Assembly (NCBI RefSeq): GCF_009805705.1
Contig: NZ_VSMB01000003.1
Location: forward strand, 248,001 to 312,000
Origin: Ruania rhizosphaerae
GTDB lineage: Bacteria > Actinomycetota > Actinomycetes > Actinomycetales > Beutenbergiaceae
Direction: 5' to 3'
DNA length: 64,000 nucleotides
The first letter of the stretch is position 1. Each line of letters opens with the position of its first letter. Shown one piece after another: positions 7,306-15,759 of the stretch. The notes beneath the pieces were generated by a model. That model did not search any database and was not told where the DNA came from. It saw only the letters and a program-made list of their open reading frames with translations. The translations under genes were made by a program, and so were the position numbers.

Positions 7306-8103
7306 GTGCCGCACTCGATACGCCGAGTCGCCGGAGCTTGTGTGCTGGCCATGGCCGGCACTTTCGCCATCGCACCAGCCGCCGTGGCCGATCACTCAGA
7401 CTCCTCGGCTGGTAAGCCCGTCGGAGGCGGACTGGGCGAGCGCCCGCTCGTTGGCGTCCGCATCGCCATCGATCCCGGCCACAGCGACGCTCGGCCCGAG
7501 GACCGCTCCGATCTGGCGCAGCGGGTGCCGGACGGGCGCGGCGGACGCAGCGCGTGCGACACCGTCGGCAACACAACGACCTCGGGCTACAGCGAACACG
7601 AGTTCACGTTGGACGTCGCCACCGTGATGGCCGATGAACTTCGCCGCCAGGGTGCAATCGTGCTCCTCACCCGCAGCGATGACGAGGGCGTCGGACCGTG
7701 CGTGGACCGGCGCGGGACCTTCGCAGAGGACAACGACGTCGAACTGCTGCTCTCGCTGCACGCCAACTCCTCGACCGACCCCGACGACGCCGGCTTCTAC
7801 GCCGTGGTGGCCGCCCCGCCGCTGTCGGAATCCCAGGCCGAGCCCAGCCGAACGCTTGCGGACACCATGGTGCAAGCTCTCGTGGATGGCGGATTCACCC
7901 CGAGCGAGGGCGACGCAGATAGCGTGGTCGAGCGCGATGATCTCGCCACCTTGAACTTCGCCCGGCGACCTGCGGTCCTGCTCGAGCTCGGGGAGATGCG
8001 CAACGCCGAGGACGCCGCTCGGATGGAGAGCGAGGAGGGCCGGCAGGCCTACGCCGAGGCTCTCGTCGACGGCGTGACTACCTGGCTGGACGCCCGGGAC
8101 TGA
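7306..8103 (+). CDS. secreted N-acetylmuramoyl-L-alanine amidase (Amidase_3)
   Basis: A 265-residue peptidoglycan hydrolase that cleaves the MurNAc-L-alanine bond. Zn ligands of the Amidase_3 fold are visible: His in IAIDPGHSD, Glu in SEHEFTLDVA and His in LLLSLHANSS; the catalytic Glu is in VLLELGEMRN. GTG 7306 is preferred over ATG 7270: GGAG lies five bases upstream, and the ATG overlaps the predicted -10. From GTG 7306 the protein begins with a classical signal peptide (RRVAGACVLAMAGTFAIAPA, cleaved near AVA-DH). It ends only 5 nt before the stop of convergent panB, so the two transcripts must overlap at their 3' ends. Confidence 0.88.
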   Translation: MPHSIRRVAGACVLAMAGTFAIAPAAVADHSDSSAGKPVGGGLGERPLVGVRIAIDPGHSDARPEDRSDLAQRVPDGRGGRSACDTVGNTTTSGYSEHEFTLDVATVMADELRRQGAIVLLTRSDDEGVGPCVDRRGTFAEDNDVELLLSLHANSSTDPDDAGFYAVVAAPPLSESQAEPSRTLADTMVQALVDGGFTPSEGDADSVVERDDLATLNFARRPAVLLELGEMRNAEDAARMESEEGRQAYAEALVDGVTTWLDARD

Positions 8104-8108
8104 CCGGC

Positions 8109-8963
8109 CTAGGCGTCGTAGGAGTGCTGCGGCGCCGGGAAGGATCCGGAACGCACCTCTGAGGCGTAGTCCGAGGCCGCCTGCTGCAACGCCGCACCCA
8201 GCTGAGCGAACTGCTTGGCGAACCGTGGGGACCAGTCGCCCATCCCGGCCATATCGAGCCAGACGAGCACCTGCCCGTCGCAGTGAGGGCCCGCGCCGAT
8301 GCCAATCGTCGGGATATGCAGGATCTCGGAGACGCGTGCTGCCACCGGTGCCGGAACCATCTCCAGCACCACTGCCACGGCCCCGGCATCCTGCAGTGCG
8401 ACTGCGTCCTCGCAGAGCCGTTCGGCACCGTCGTCGCCGCGCCCCTGCACGCGCTTGCCACCCAGCATGTTCTCCGACTGCGGGGTGAAGCCGATGTGCC
8501 CGACCACGGGAATCCCGGCGCCGGCGAGCAGGCGGACATGCTCGGCCACCCGCACCCCGCCCTCGAACTTCACTGCGTGCGCTCCGGCTTCCTTCAGCAT
8601 GCGCACCGCACTGGCGAGGGCCTGCTGGGGGCCGGCCTCGTAGGAGCCGAACGGCAGATCGGCCACCACCATGGCACGACGGGTGGACCGGGCCACGGCT
8701 CGGACGGCCGGGACGAGCTCGTCCACCGTCACCGGGATCGTGCTGTCCAGGGCGAGCATGTTGTCGCCGATGGAGTCGCCCACCAGCAGCATGTCGATAC
8801 CGGCGGCGTCGAAGATCCGCGCCGTCGGGGCGTCGTAGGCGGTGAGCATGGTGAGCCGCTCGCCCGCGGCCTTCGCCGCGGCCAGGTGGTGGATCCGTAC
8901 TCGTTTGTCCTCTCCCACCGCGGGAAGCGCTGATGGGAGCGGGGCACCAGTGGACTCATCCAT
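8109..8963 (-). CDS. panB: 3-methyl-2-oxobutanoate hydroxymethyltransferase
   Basis: A 284-residue PanB that makes ketopantoate from alpha-ketoisovalerate and methylene-tetrahydrofolate, the first committed step to pantothenate and coenzyme A. Hallmark motifs in order: [23 protein letters not shown], metal-binding and catalytic VADLPFGSY and VKFEGG, then GHIGFTPQS and the C-terminal [14 protein letters not shown]. Length is normal. ATG 8963 has a TACGCT box exactly 6 nt upstream and no ribosome-binding site, so the mRNA is probably leaderless. It is divergent from nadE across 52 nt, an arrangement that puts two vitamin/cofactor pathways under one promoter region. Confidence 0.95.
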   Translation of the reverse strand: MDESTGAPLPSALPAVGEDKRVRIHHLAAAKAAGERLTMLTAYDAPTARIFDAAGIDMLLVGDSIGDNMLALDSTIPVTVDELVPAVRAVARSTRRAMVVADLPFGSYEAGPQQALASAVRMLKEAGAHAVKFEGGVRVAEHVRLLAGAGIPVVGHIGFTPQSENMLGGKRVQGRGDDGAERLCEDAVALQDAGAVAVVLEMVPAPVAARVSEILHIPTIGIGAGPHCDGQVLVWLDMAGMGDWSPRFAKQFAQLGAALQQAASDYASEVRSGSFPAPQHSYDA

Positions 8964-8975
8964 GGTCCCAGCGTA
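8964..8975 (-). promoter_or_regulatory. leaderless-type promoter of panB
   Basis: TACGCT at 8975-8970 on the minus strand, 6 nt before ATG 8963. Confidence 0.5.
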
Positions 8976-8998
8976 TCGGCCGGATGGGAACGCCCGGG

Positions 8999-9015
8999 CC
9001 TGACAGACTGACCTC
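8999..9015 (+). promoter_or_regulatory. leaderless-type, extended -10 promoter of nadE
   Basis: CCTGACAGACT at 8999-9009: TGA plus CAGACT as an extended -10, then 6 nt to ATG 9016. The same 11-mer precedes the glycerate kinase gene at 38245. Confidence 0.5.
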
Positions 9016-11097
9016 ATGAGTGCTGGCACCCTCGCCCCGTCGTTCGGCTCGTCCTACGGTCACGGCTTCGCTCGCGTGGCCACGTGCACGATCGAGGTCA
9101 CCCTCGGCGATCCTCACCGCAATGTGGATGCGATCCTGACGCAGGCGCAGGCCTGCCATGAGGACGGTGTGGCGGTCGCGGTCTTTCCCGAACTCTGCCT
9201 CACTGGGTACAGCATCGAGGACCTCTTCCTGGCTGACCCCGTGCTTCATGCGACCGACGCGGCGCTGGGCAGGTTGGTGACGGCCAGCGCCGGACTGCTG
9301 CCGGTCCTCGTCGTGGGTGCTCCGGTCCGTCACCGTAACCGGCTGTACAACGCTGCCGTGGTGATTCACCGTGGCCGGGTGCTCGGGGTGGCCCCGAAGT
9401 CGCTGCTGCCGAACTACCGGGAGTTCTACGAACGACGGCACTTCGCCCCAGGGGACGATCAACGCGGGCAGGAGTGCCTGGTGGATGGCCATCGGGTGCC
9501 GTTCGGACCCGACCTGCTGTTCGAGGCGGAGGATCTGCCGGGGCTGGTGTTGCACGTGGAGGTCTGCGAGGACGTGTGGGTGCCCGTGCCGCCGAGTGCC
9601 GAGGCCGCGCTGGCCGGTGCGACAGTGCTCGCGAACCTCTCCGGCAGCCCGATCACCGTGGGACGTGCCGCCGACCGGCACCTGATGACCCAGTCCGCCT
9701 CGGCGCGATACCTGGCTGCCTACCTGTACGCCGCGGCAGGGCGCGGAGAGTCCAGCAACGACCTCGCCTGGGACGGGCAGACCATGATCTATGAGGCCGG
9801 ACGTCTGCTCACCAAGTCTCCTCGGTTCAGTGAGACGGCGCAGCGCGCTGTCGCGGATATCGATCTGGACCTGCTCCGGCAGGAACGACTGCGCCAGGGG
9901 TCCTTCGATGACAACCGGCGCACCCACGCCGAACGCACCGGGGCGCTGCGTACGGTTCGGTTCCGGCTCAACCCACCTGAGGGGGACATCGGGCTACGGC
10001 GATCTGTCGACCGGTTCCCCTTCGTCCCCGACGATGCAGACCGGCTCGCACAGGACTGCTACGAGGCGTTCAACATCCAGGTCGCTGCGCTCGAGCAACG
10101 CATGCGCTCGATCGGTAGCCCAAAGCTCGTGATCGGGGTGTCCGGAGGGCTGGATTCCACCCACGCTCTCCTCGTCGCCGCACAAGCCATGGACCGGCTC
10201 GGACGTCCGCGCAGGGACATCCTCGGGTACACATTGCCCGGCTTCGCTACCAGTGACCACACGCGCTCCAACGCATGGGCGCTGGGGGAGGCGCTCGGCG
10301 TGACGTTCGCCGAGATCGATATCCGCCCGGCAGCCCGCGAGATGCTGGAGAAGATCGGTCACCCGTTCGCCGGCGGAGAGCCGGTCTACGACGTCACTTT
10401 CGAGAACGTCCAGGCCGGCCTGCGCACCGACTACCTGTTCCGGATCGCCAATGCCGAGGGTGGAATCGTCGTCGGTACCGGCGATCTCTCGGAGATGGCA
10501 CTCGGATGGTGCACCTACGGGGTCGGCGACCAGATGTCCCACTACGCAGTGAACATCGGCGTGCCGAAGACTTTGATCCAGCACCTCATCCGCTGGGTGA
10601 TCGCCTCCGAGGAGTTCCCCGCCGCCACCGCGCAGGTGCTGCAGTCGGTACTCGACACGCGCATCACCCCCGAACTGGTGCCCACCGGTGAAGACGGCGA
10701 CGTGCAGAGTACCGAGGACACCATCGGGCCCTACGCTTTGCACGATTTCAGCCTCTACTACGTCCTCAGGCACGGATTCGGCCCTCGCAAGATCGCGTTC
10801 CTTGCGCACCACGCATGGTCCGACCCCAGCACAGGGTCGTGGCCTCCGGGCTTCCCCGCCGAGGAAAGGTACGGCTACGGGCTCACCGAAATCCGGCGGT
10901 GGCTCGCGGTGTTCGTCCGGCGGTTCTTCGGTTTCAGTCAGTTCAAACGTAGTGCCGTGCCGAACGGCCCGAAGGTGATGGCCGGGGGAGCCCTGTCGCC
11001 GCGTGGGGAATGGCGGGCGCCCTCCGACGGCAATGCCGTCGCCTGGCTTGCTGAGCTCGAGCACGTCCCCCAGACCGAGGACGGCCGTGAGCCATGA
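9016..11097 (+). CDS. nadE: glutamine-dependent NAD+ synthetase
   Basis: A 693-residue two-domain enzyme converting nicotinic acid adenine dinucleotide to NAD+, using glutamine. The N-terminal nitrilase-type glutaminase has its catalytic triad Glu59 ([10 protein letters not shown]), Lys128 ([10 protein letters not shown]) and Cys184 (VEVCEDVW). The C-terminal synthetase has the PP-loop SGGLDST from residue 376, plus [16 protein letters not shown], typical of the family. Spacing of the triad matches mycobacterial NadE. The ATG at 9016 sits 6 nt after a -10-like box. A hairpin follows the stop at 11101-11145. A long open frame on the opposite strand of this gene is a codon-bias artefact. Confidence 0.96.
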   Translation: MSAGTLAPSFGSSYGHGFARVATCTIEVTLGDPHRNVDAILTQAQACHEDGVAVAVFPELCLTGYSIEDLFLADPVLHATDAALGRLVTASAGLLPVLVVGAPVRHRNRLYNAAVVIHRGRVLGVAPKSLLPNYREFYERRHFAPGDDQRGQECLVDGHRVPFGPDLLFEAEDLPGLVLHVEVCEDVWVPVPPSAEAALAGATVLANLSGSPITVGRAADRHLMTQSASARYLAAYLYAAAGRGESSNDLAWDGQTMIYEAGRLLTKSPRFSETAQRAVADIDLDLLRQERLRQGSFDDNRRTHAERTGALRTVRFRLNPPEGDIGLRRSVDRFPFVPDDADRLAQDCYEAFNIQVAALEQRMRSIGSPKLVIGVSGGLDSTHALLVAAQAMDRLGRPRRDILGYTLPGFATSDHTRSNAWALGEALGVTFAEIDIRPAAREMLEKIGHPFAGGEPVYDVTFENVQAGLRTDYLFRIANAEGGIVVGTGDLSEMALGWCTYGVGDQMSHYAVNIGVPKTLIQHLIRWVIASEEFPAATAQVLQSVLDTRITPELVPTGEDGDVQSTEDTIGPYALHDFSLYYVLRHGFGPRKIAFLAHHAWSDPSTGSWPPGFPAEERYGYGLTEIRRWLAVFVRRFFGFSQFKRSAVPNGPKVMAGGALSPRGEWRAPSDGNAVAWLAELEHVPQTEDGREP

Positions 11098-11100
11098 CCA

Positions 11101-11145
11101 GGCACCGCCGTCGAGACGGCCGGCCCGGATGAGGCGGGCGGTGCC
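11101..11145 (+). terminator. hairpin after nadE
   Basis: GGCACCGCC (11101-11109) pairs perfectly with GGCGGTGCC (11137-11145), starting 3 nt after the nadE stop. There is no U-tract, as is usual in high-GC genomes. Confidence 0.5.
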
Positions 11146-11173
11146 ACCGGTCGGATCGATCGCACGAACCTGA

Positions 11174-11179
11174 CATGAT
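11174..11179 (+). promoter_or_regulatory. extended -10 promoter of glnA2
   Basis: CATGAT within CCTGACATGATGGG (11169-11182), identical to the 14-mer before the amidase gene. Predicted leader is about 55 nt, carrying the GGGAGCAG ribosome-binding site. Confidence 0.5.
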
Positions 11180-11241
11180 GGGCCTACCTGGACGCGACGG
11201 CGTCGGGGCGGTCCGAAAGCCAGACGATCGGGAGCAGTCGC

Positions 11242-12576
11242 ATGGACAAGCAGCAGGAGTACGTGCTCCGGGCCATCGAGGAGCGGGACGTCCGGTTCAT
11301 CCGGCTCTGGTTCACTGATGTGCTCGGTGTACTCAAGTCGGTGGCGATCGCCCCGGCCGAGCTCGAGGGGGCGTTCATCGAAGGGATCGGTTTCGATGGA
11401 TCCTCCATCGAGGGACTGTCCCGGGTCTCGGAGTCGGACCTGATCCTTCGGCCAGACCCGAGCACGTTCCAGATCCTGCCCTGGCGTGGCGGCAAGCACG
11501 GGACGGCACGGATGTTCTGCGACATCCTCACCCCCGACGGCGAATCCTCCCCGGCCGACCCCCGCAACGTGCTCAAGCGTGCGCTGGCCGAGGCCGCGGA
11601 TGCCGGTTTCACCTTCTACACCCACCCCGAGATCGAGTTCTACCTCTTCAAGGCACTGGAGAACGAGACCGATCCGCTCATCCCCATCGACAACGCTGGC
11701 TACTTCGACCACGTCGCACGGGGGCAAGGGCACGACTTCCGCCGCGCCGCGATCACGCTGCTGGAGTCGATGGGAATCTCGGTCGAGTTCTCCCACCACG
11801 AGACCGGCCCCGGCCAGAACGAGATCGACCTGCGCTATGCCGACGCCCTCAGCACAGCAGACAACATCATGACCTTCCGCTCCGTGGTCAAGGAGGTCTC
11901 CATCGAGCAGGGCTTCACGGCCTCCTTCATGCCCAAGCCGCTCGCAGGGCAGCCCGGTTCGGGTATGCACACCCACCTGTCGCTGTTCGAAGGCGACACG
12001 AATGCGTTCTACGAACCGGGGGGCGAGTATCAACTGTCCACCACGGGCCGTGCCTTCATCGCTGGGCTGCTCCACCACGCCGCCGAGATCACCGCGGTGA
12101 CGAACCAGTTCGTCAACTCCTACAAGCGCCTCTGGGGCGGCCAGGAAGCACCGAGTTACCGCTGCTGGGGCCACAACAACCGGTCCGCGCTGGTGCGGGT
12201 GCCGATGTACAAGCCGAACAAGGGACAGTCTGCACGGGTGGAGTACCGCGGTCTCGACGCCGCCGCCAACCCGTACCTGGCATTCGCCGTCATGCTCCGG
12301 GCGGGACTGAAAGGTGTGCAGGAGGGGTACCAGATGCCCGAGGAGGCCGAGGACAACGTGTGGGAGCTCTCAGACACCGAGCGCCGTGCCCTGGGGATCG
12401 ACCCCTTGCCGGGCAGCCTGAACGAGGCGGTGGCCGTGATGGAGCGATCGGAGCTGGTGGCCGAGACGCTCGGGGAGCAGGTCTTCACCCACTTCCTCGC
12501 GAACAAGCGCCAGGAATGGACCGACTACCGTGCGCAGGTGACCCCGTACGAGTTGGCCCGCATCGGCCTGATCTGA
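11242..12576 (+). CDS. glnA2: glutamine synthetase, GlnA2 type
   Basis: A 444-residue glutamine synthetase paralogue. Signature motifs are present: the N-terminal FDGSSIEGLSRVSESD, the ATP-binding-region MPKPLAGQPGSGMHTHLSL, and RVEYRGLDAAANPYL. The adenylylation site differs: where type I-beta enzymes have a Tyr in NLYDLPPEE, this protein reads NVWELSDTE, so GlnE should not modify it. Mycobacterial GlnA2 likewise escapes that control and is poorly active as a housekeeping synthetase (family knowledge). GGGAG precedes ATG 11242. The gene is followed by glnE 52 nt downstream, the same order as in mycobacteria, so they are probably co-transcribed. Confidence 0.9.
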   Translation: MDKQQEYVLRAIEERDVRFIRLWFTDVLGVLKSVAIAPAELEGAFIEGIGFDGSSIEGLSRVSESDLILRPDPSTFQILPWRGGKHGTARMFCDILTPDGESSPADPRNVLKRALAEAADAGFTFYTHPEIEFYLFKALENETDPLIPIDNAGYFDHVARGQGHDFRRAAITLLESMGISVEFSHHETGPGQNEIDLRYADALSTADNIMTFRSVVKEVSIEQGFTASFMPKPLAGQPGSGMHTHLSLFEGDTNAFYEPGGEYQLSTTGRAFIAGLLHHAAEITAVTNQFVNSYKRLWGGQEAPSYRCWGHNNRSALVRVPMYKPNKGQSARVEYRGLDAAANPYLAFAVMLRAGLKGVQEGYQMPEEAEDNVWELSDTERRALGIDPLPGSLNEAVAVMERSELVAETLGEQVFTHFLANKRQEWTDYRAQVTPYELARIGLI

Positions 12577-12628
12577 GGCTCGTGATCGCCACGCAGCAGG
12601 TTTCACCACGATCGGAAGGGCAGTCACG

Positions 12629-15600
12629 ATGAGCCGGGCGGTGTCGCTGACCGGGCTGCTCGCGCGCGCCGGTTTCGACGAGGCCGACCGGGACGCCGAG
12701 TTGTTTCGTTCATCCTTCCTTGCCCAGGTGTACGACGAATGCGATGTCGCGGGCCAGGCGGCGTTGACCGGTGCGCTCGGCCGTGCAGCCGACCCGGACC
12801 GTGGACTCCTGGCGTTGGTGCGGCTCGGGGAGGCCGACGGAGTCGACGGAGCGTTCCTGCGACGGATCTTCGCTGCCGACGGCCCCGAGCGGGAGCGGGT
12901 GATCGCCGTACTCGGGGCATCTCAGGCGCTGGGGGACTGGCTGGTCTCCCACCCCGAGGACGTCGCGATCGTCGCCTCCGCCCGCTACCGCGATATCGGT
13001 GTCGGTGCGGCCGGCGAGCAGGTGCGGCGCCTGATGCTGGAGGCGGTTTCGGCCGACCCCGCGGCCGATGTTCCCGTGGCGAGCGTCAGCGCTTCCGAGG
13101 GCGCCCTCGACGAGATGCGGCGGACATATCGCCGGATCCTGCTCGCGGTGGCAACGGAGGATCTCACCGCCGACGATCCGGAGACCCTGCTGCCCGCCGT
13201 CTCGGCCACGCTGGCGCACCTGGCCTCCGCAGCACTTGAGGCCGCGCTGGCGCTGGGACGGGCGGAGATGGCCGATCATGCGCGCGAGGTGCGTCTCGCC
13301 GTGCTGGGGATGGGCAAGACCGGCGGGAAGGAACTCAACTACATCTCCGATGTGGATGTCATCTACGTCGCCGAACCTGCTGAGGGAGCAGACGAGAGCG
13401 ATGCCCTGCGCAGCGGTTCGAAGCTCGCTGCCGCGATGGCACGGATGTGCTCGATGCCCTCCCGGGAACCCGCCCTGTGGGAGGTCGACGCCGCGTTGCG
13501 GCCAGAGGGTAAGAACGGGCCGCTGGTGCGTACCCTCGAATCGCACCTGACCTACTACGAGCGCTGGGCCAAGACCTGGGAGTTCCAAGCACTCCTCAAA
13601 GCCAGGCATGTCGCCGGGGACGCCAGCCTGAGCGCCGCCTACCTGGCGGCGACCAGGCCCTTGGTGTGGGACGCCGTCGCGCGGGACAACTTCGTTGAGG
13701 ACGCGCAGGCGATGCGGCGGCGAGTGGAGGCACACGTCCCTATCGCCGAGGCCGAGCGCCAGATCAAACTCGGGCGCGGCGGGTTGCGGGACGTCGAGTT
13801 CACCGTTCAGCTCCTGCAGCTCGTCCACGGCCGTGTTGACGAGACGATCCGGTCGGCGAACACGCTCGAAGCCCTGGCGGCACTCTCGGCAGCCGGATAC
13901 GTCGGCCGGGACCACGCTGCCGAGTTGGCGAGCTGCTACCGGTTCCTGCGGGTGCTCGAGCACCGGGTGCAGCTGGGCAGGCTGCGCCGCACCCATTTGA
14001 TGCCCAGCAGTAGCGACGAGCTACGGCGGCTGGCGCGTGCGGCCCGGATTCCGGTGGACGGCAACGACGGACTGGAGAGTCGCTGGCGGGCAACCAGGCG
14101 GAACGTGCGCCGGCTGCACGAGGAACTGTTCTATCGGCCCCTCCTTCCGGCCACCGCGCGACTGTCCGCCGACGACGTCTCCCTCACCGCAGACGCGGCG
14201 AGCGCCCGCCTGCGCGCGATCGGCTACCGCGACCCCGACGGCGCCACCCGGCACATCAAAGCGCTCACCGAGGGTGTGTCCCGGCGAGCAGCCATCCAGC
14301 GCCAGCTGCTTCCGGTGATGCTCGGCTGGTTCGCCGAGGGCAGCGACCCCGACGGTGCCCTGCTCGCGTTCCGCAAGCTCTCCGACACCCTCGGGAGCAC
14401 CTACTGGTACCTGAAGCTGCTGCGTGACTCCGGTGCCGCAGCCGACCGGTTGGCGCATCTGCTCTCGGCGTCGACCTACGTGGCCGATAATCTCGCGCAA
14501 CTCACCGACGCGATCGCATGGCTCGACGAGGACGAGGACCTGACGCCTCGATCGCCCGGGGTGCTCGCCACGCACATGGATGCGATGCTCGTCCGCCGGC
14601 ACGATCCGAAGTCGGCGGCGGCGGCGATCCGGTACCTGCGGCGCCGCGAGCTGACCCGTGGCGCCATCCGGGACGTCCTGGAGAGCGTCCCGGTGACCAC
14701 CTGCCGTGAGGTCATCGCCCCTGCTGCCGACATGGCCCTGCACGGCGCGCTGCGCGTAGCGATGTCCGAGGCGAATACCGCACGCGGCCTCCAGGCGGCG
14801 CCGTCGGCGTTCCTGGTGGTGGCGATGGGACGTCTGGGCGGCGAGGAGATCGGTTACGCCAGCGACGCTGACGTCATGTTCGTCCACGATCCTGATCCCG
14901 GCGCCGATCCGCAGCTCGCGAACGAGTGGGCCCTCGAGGTGGCGGGATCCATCGCCTCGCTGCTGGGCACCATGAGCAGTGAGCCGCAGTTGCAGGTGGA
15001 CGCGGCCCTGCGCCCGGAGGGCAAACAGGGCCCGATGGTGCGCACCCTCGACTCCTACGCCGAGTACTACCAACGCTGGGCGCTGGGCTGGGAGCGGCAG
15101 GCGTTGCTGCGGGCCCGGCCCGCCTGCGGCGACGAGGGGCTCGCCGAGCGGTTCACCGCGCTCATCGACCCCCACCGGTACCCCGACCGCGGTGTCGAGG
15201 CCGCCGAACTGCGCGAGCTCCGGCGTATCAAGGCACGAGTGGAGTCCGAGCGGCTCCCGCGTGGCGTGCCGGCCACCCACCACCTCAAGCTCGGCCGCGG
15301 GGGGCTCTCGGACGTGGAGTGGACCGCTCAGCTGCTGCAGCTGCAGCACGCTGGTCAGCACCAGGATCTACGCGTGACCGGCACGCGCGAGACCTTGCTC
15401 GCCGCACGGGATGCGGGCCTGCTCGCGGGAGCGGATGCGGACCGCCTCATCGAGGCCTGGGAGTTGGCGACACGGTTGCGCAACGCGATCGTGCTCGCCA
15501 CCGGCCGCACCCGCGGCCAGCGGGTGGATGTGCTGCCCGAGGAGCGTCAAGCGCTGTCGTCGGTCTCCCGGCTACTCGGCTACGAGCCGGGACACGCGGT

Positions 15601-15673
15601 CGACCTGGAGCAGGACTGGCTGCGCGCCGCACGTCGTGCGCGGACGGTGATGGAGCGCGTGTTCTACGGGTGA
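12629..15673 (+). CDS. glnE: bifunctional glutamine synthetase adenylyltransferase/deadenylase
   Basis: A 1014-residue GlnE, which switches GlnA1 off by attaching AMP to a tyrosine and on again by removing it. Two nucleotidyltransferase domains are visible: the N-terminal deadenylase with GMGKTGGKELNYISDVD (Asp241/Asp243) and the C-terminal adenylyltransferase with MGRLGGEEIGYASDAD (Asp746/Asp748). Each is followed by its GlnD-PII-uridylyltransferase-like helical region, with LGRGGLRDVEFTVQLLQL and LGRGGLSDVEWTAQLLQL as near-duplicate segments. AAGGGCAG precedes ATG 12629. The target GlnA1 keeps its tyrosine but lies 6.8 kb away, past the accessory block, on the opposite strand. Confidence 0.96.
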   Translation: MSRAVSLTGLLARAGFDEADRDAELFRSSFLAQVYDECDVAGQAALTGALGRAADPDRGLLALVRLGEADGVDGAFLRRIFAADGPERERVIAVLGASQALGDWLVSHPEDVAIVASARYRDIGVGAAGEQVRRLMLEAVSADPAADVPVASVSASEGALDEMRRTYRRILLAVATEDLTADDPETLLPAVSATLAHLASAALEAALALGRAEMADHAREVRLAVLGMGKTGGKELNYISDVDVIYVAEPAEGADESDALRSGSKLAAAMARMCSMPSREPALWEVDAALRPEGKNGPLVRTLESHLTYYERWAKTWEFQALLKARHVAGDASLSAAYLAATRPLVWDAVARDNFVEDAQAMRRRVEAHVPIAEAERQIKLGRGGLRDVEFTVQLLQLVHGRVDETIRSANTLEALAALSAAGYVGRDHAAELASCYRFLRVLEHRVQLGRLRRTHLMPSSSDELRRLARAARIPVDGNDGLESRWRATRRNVRRLHEELFYRPLLPATARLSADDVSLTADAASARLRAIGYRDPDGATRHIKALTEGVSRRAAIQRQLLPVMLGWFAEGSDPDGALLAFRKLSDTLGSTYWYLKLLRDSGAAADRLAHLLSASTYVADNLAQLTDAIAWLDEDEDLTPRSPGVLATHMDAMLVRRHDPKSAAAAIRYLRRRELTRGAIRDVLESVPVTTCREVIAPAADMALHGALRVAMSEANTARGLQAAPSAFLVVAMGRLGGEEIGYASDADVMFVHDPDPGADPQLANEWALEVAGSIASLLGTMSSEPQLQVDAALRPEGKQGPMVRTLDSYAEYYQRWALGWERQALLRARPACGDEGLAERFTALIDPHRYPDRGVEAAELRELRRIKARVESERLPRGVPATHHLKLGRGGLSDVEWTAQLLQLQHAGQHQDLRVTGTRETLLAARDAGLLAGADADRLIEAWELATRLRNAIVLATGRTRGQRVDVLPEERQALSSVSRLLGYEPGHAVDLEQDWLRAARRARTVMERVFYG

Positions 15674-15759
15674 GCAATCCGCCCTTGGGTTTTCGGACCG
15701 GACCTGATTGAATGCGAAGGGCCCACCGCGCCGCTCGACCTACTCAGGGATCCGCACCG

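Noticed and set aside
9994-12174. A 726-codon open frame on the minus strand opposite nadE and glnA2
   Set aside because: It spans two well-identified genes and their gap, has no family motif and reflects G/C third-position bias in the opposite strand.
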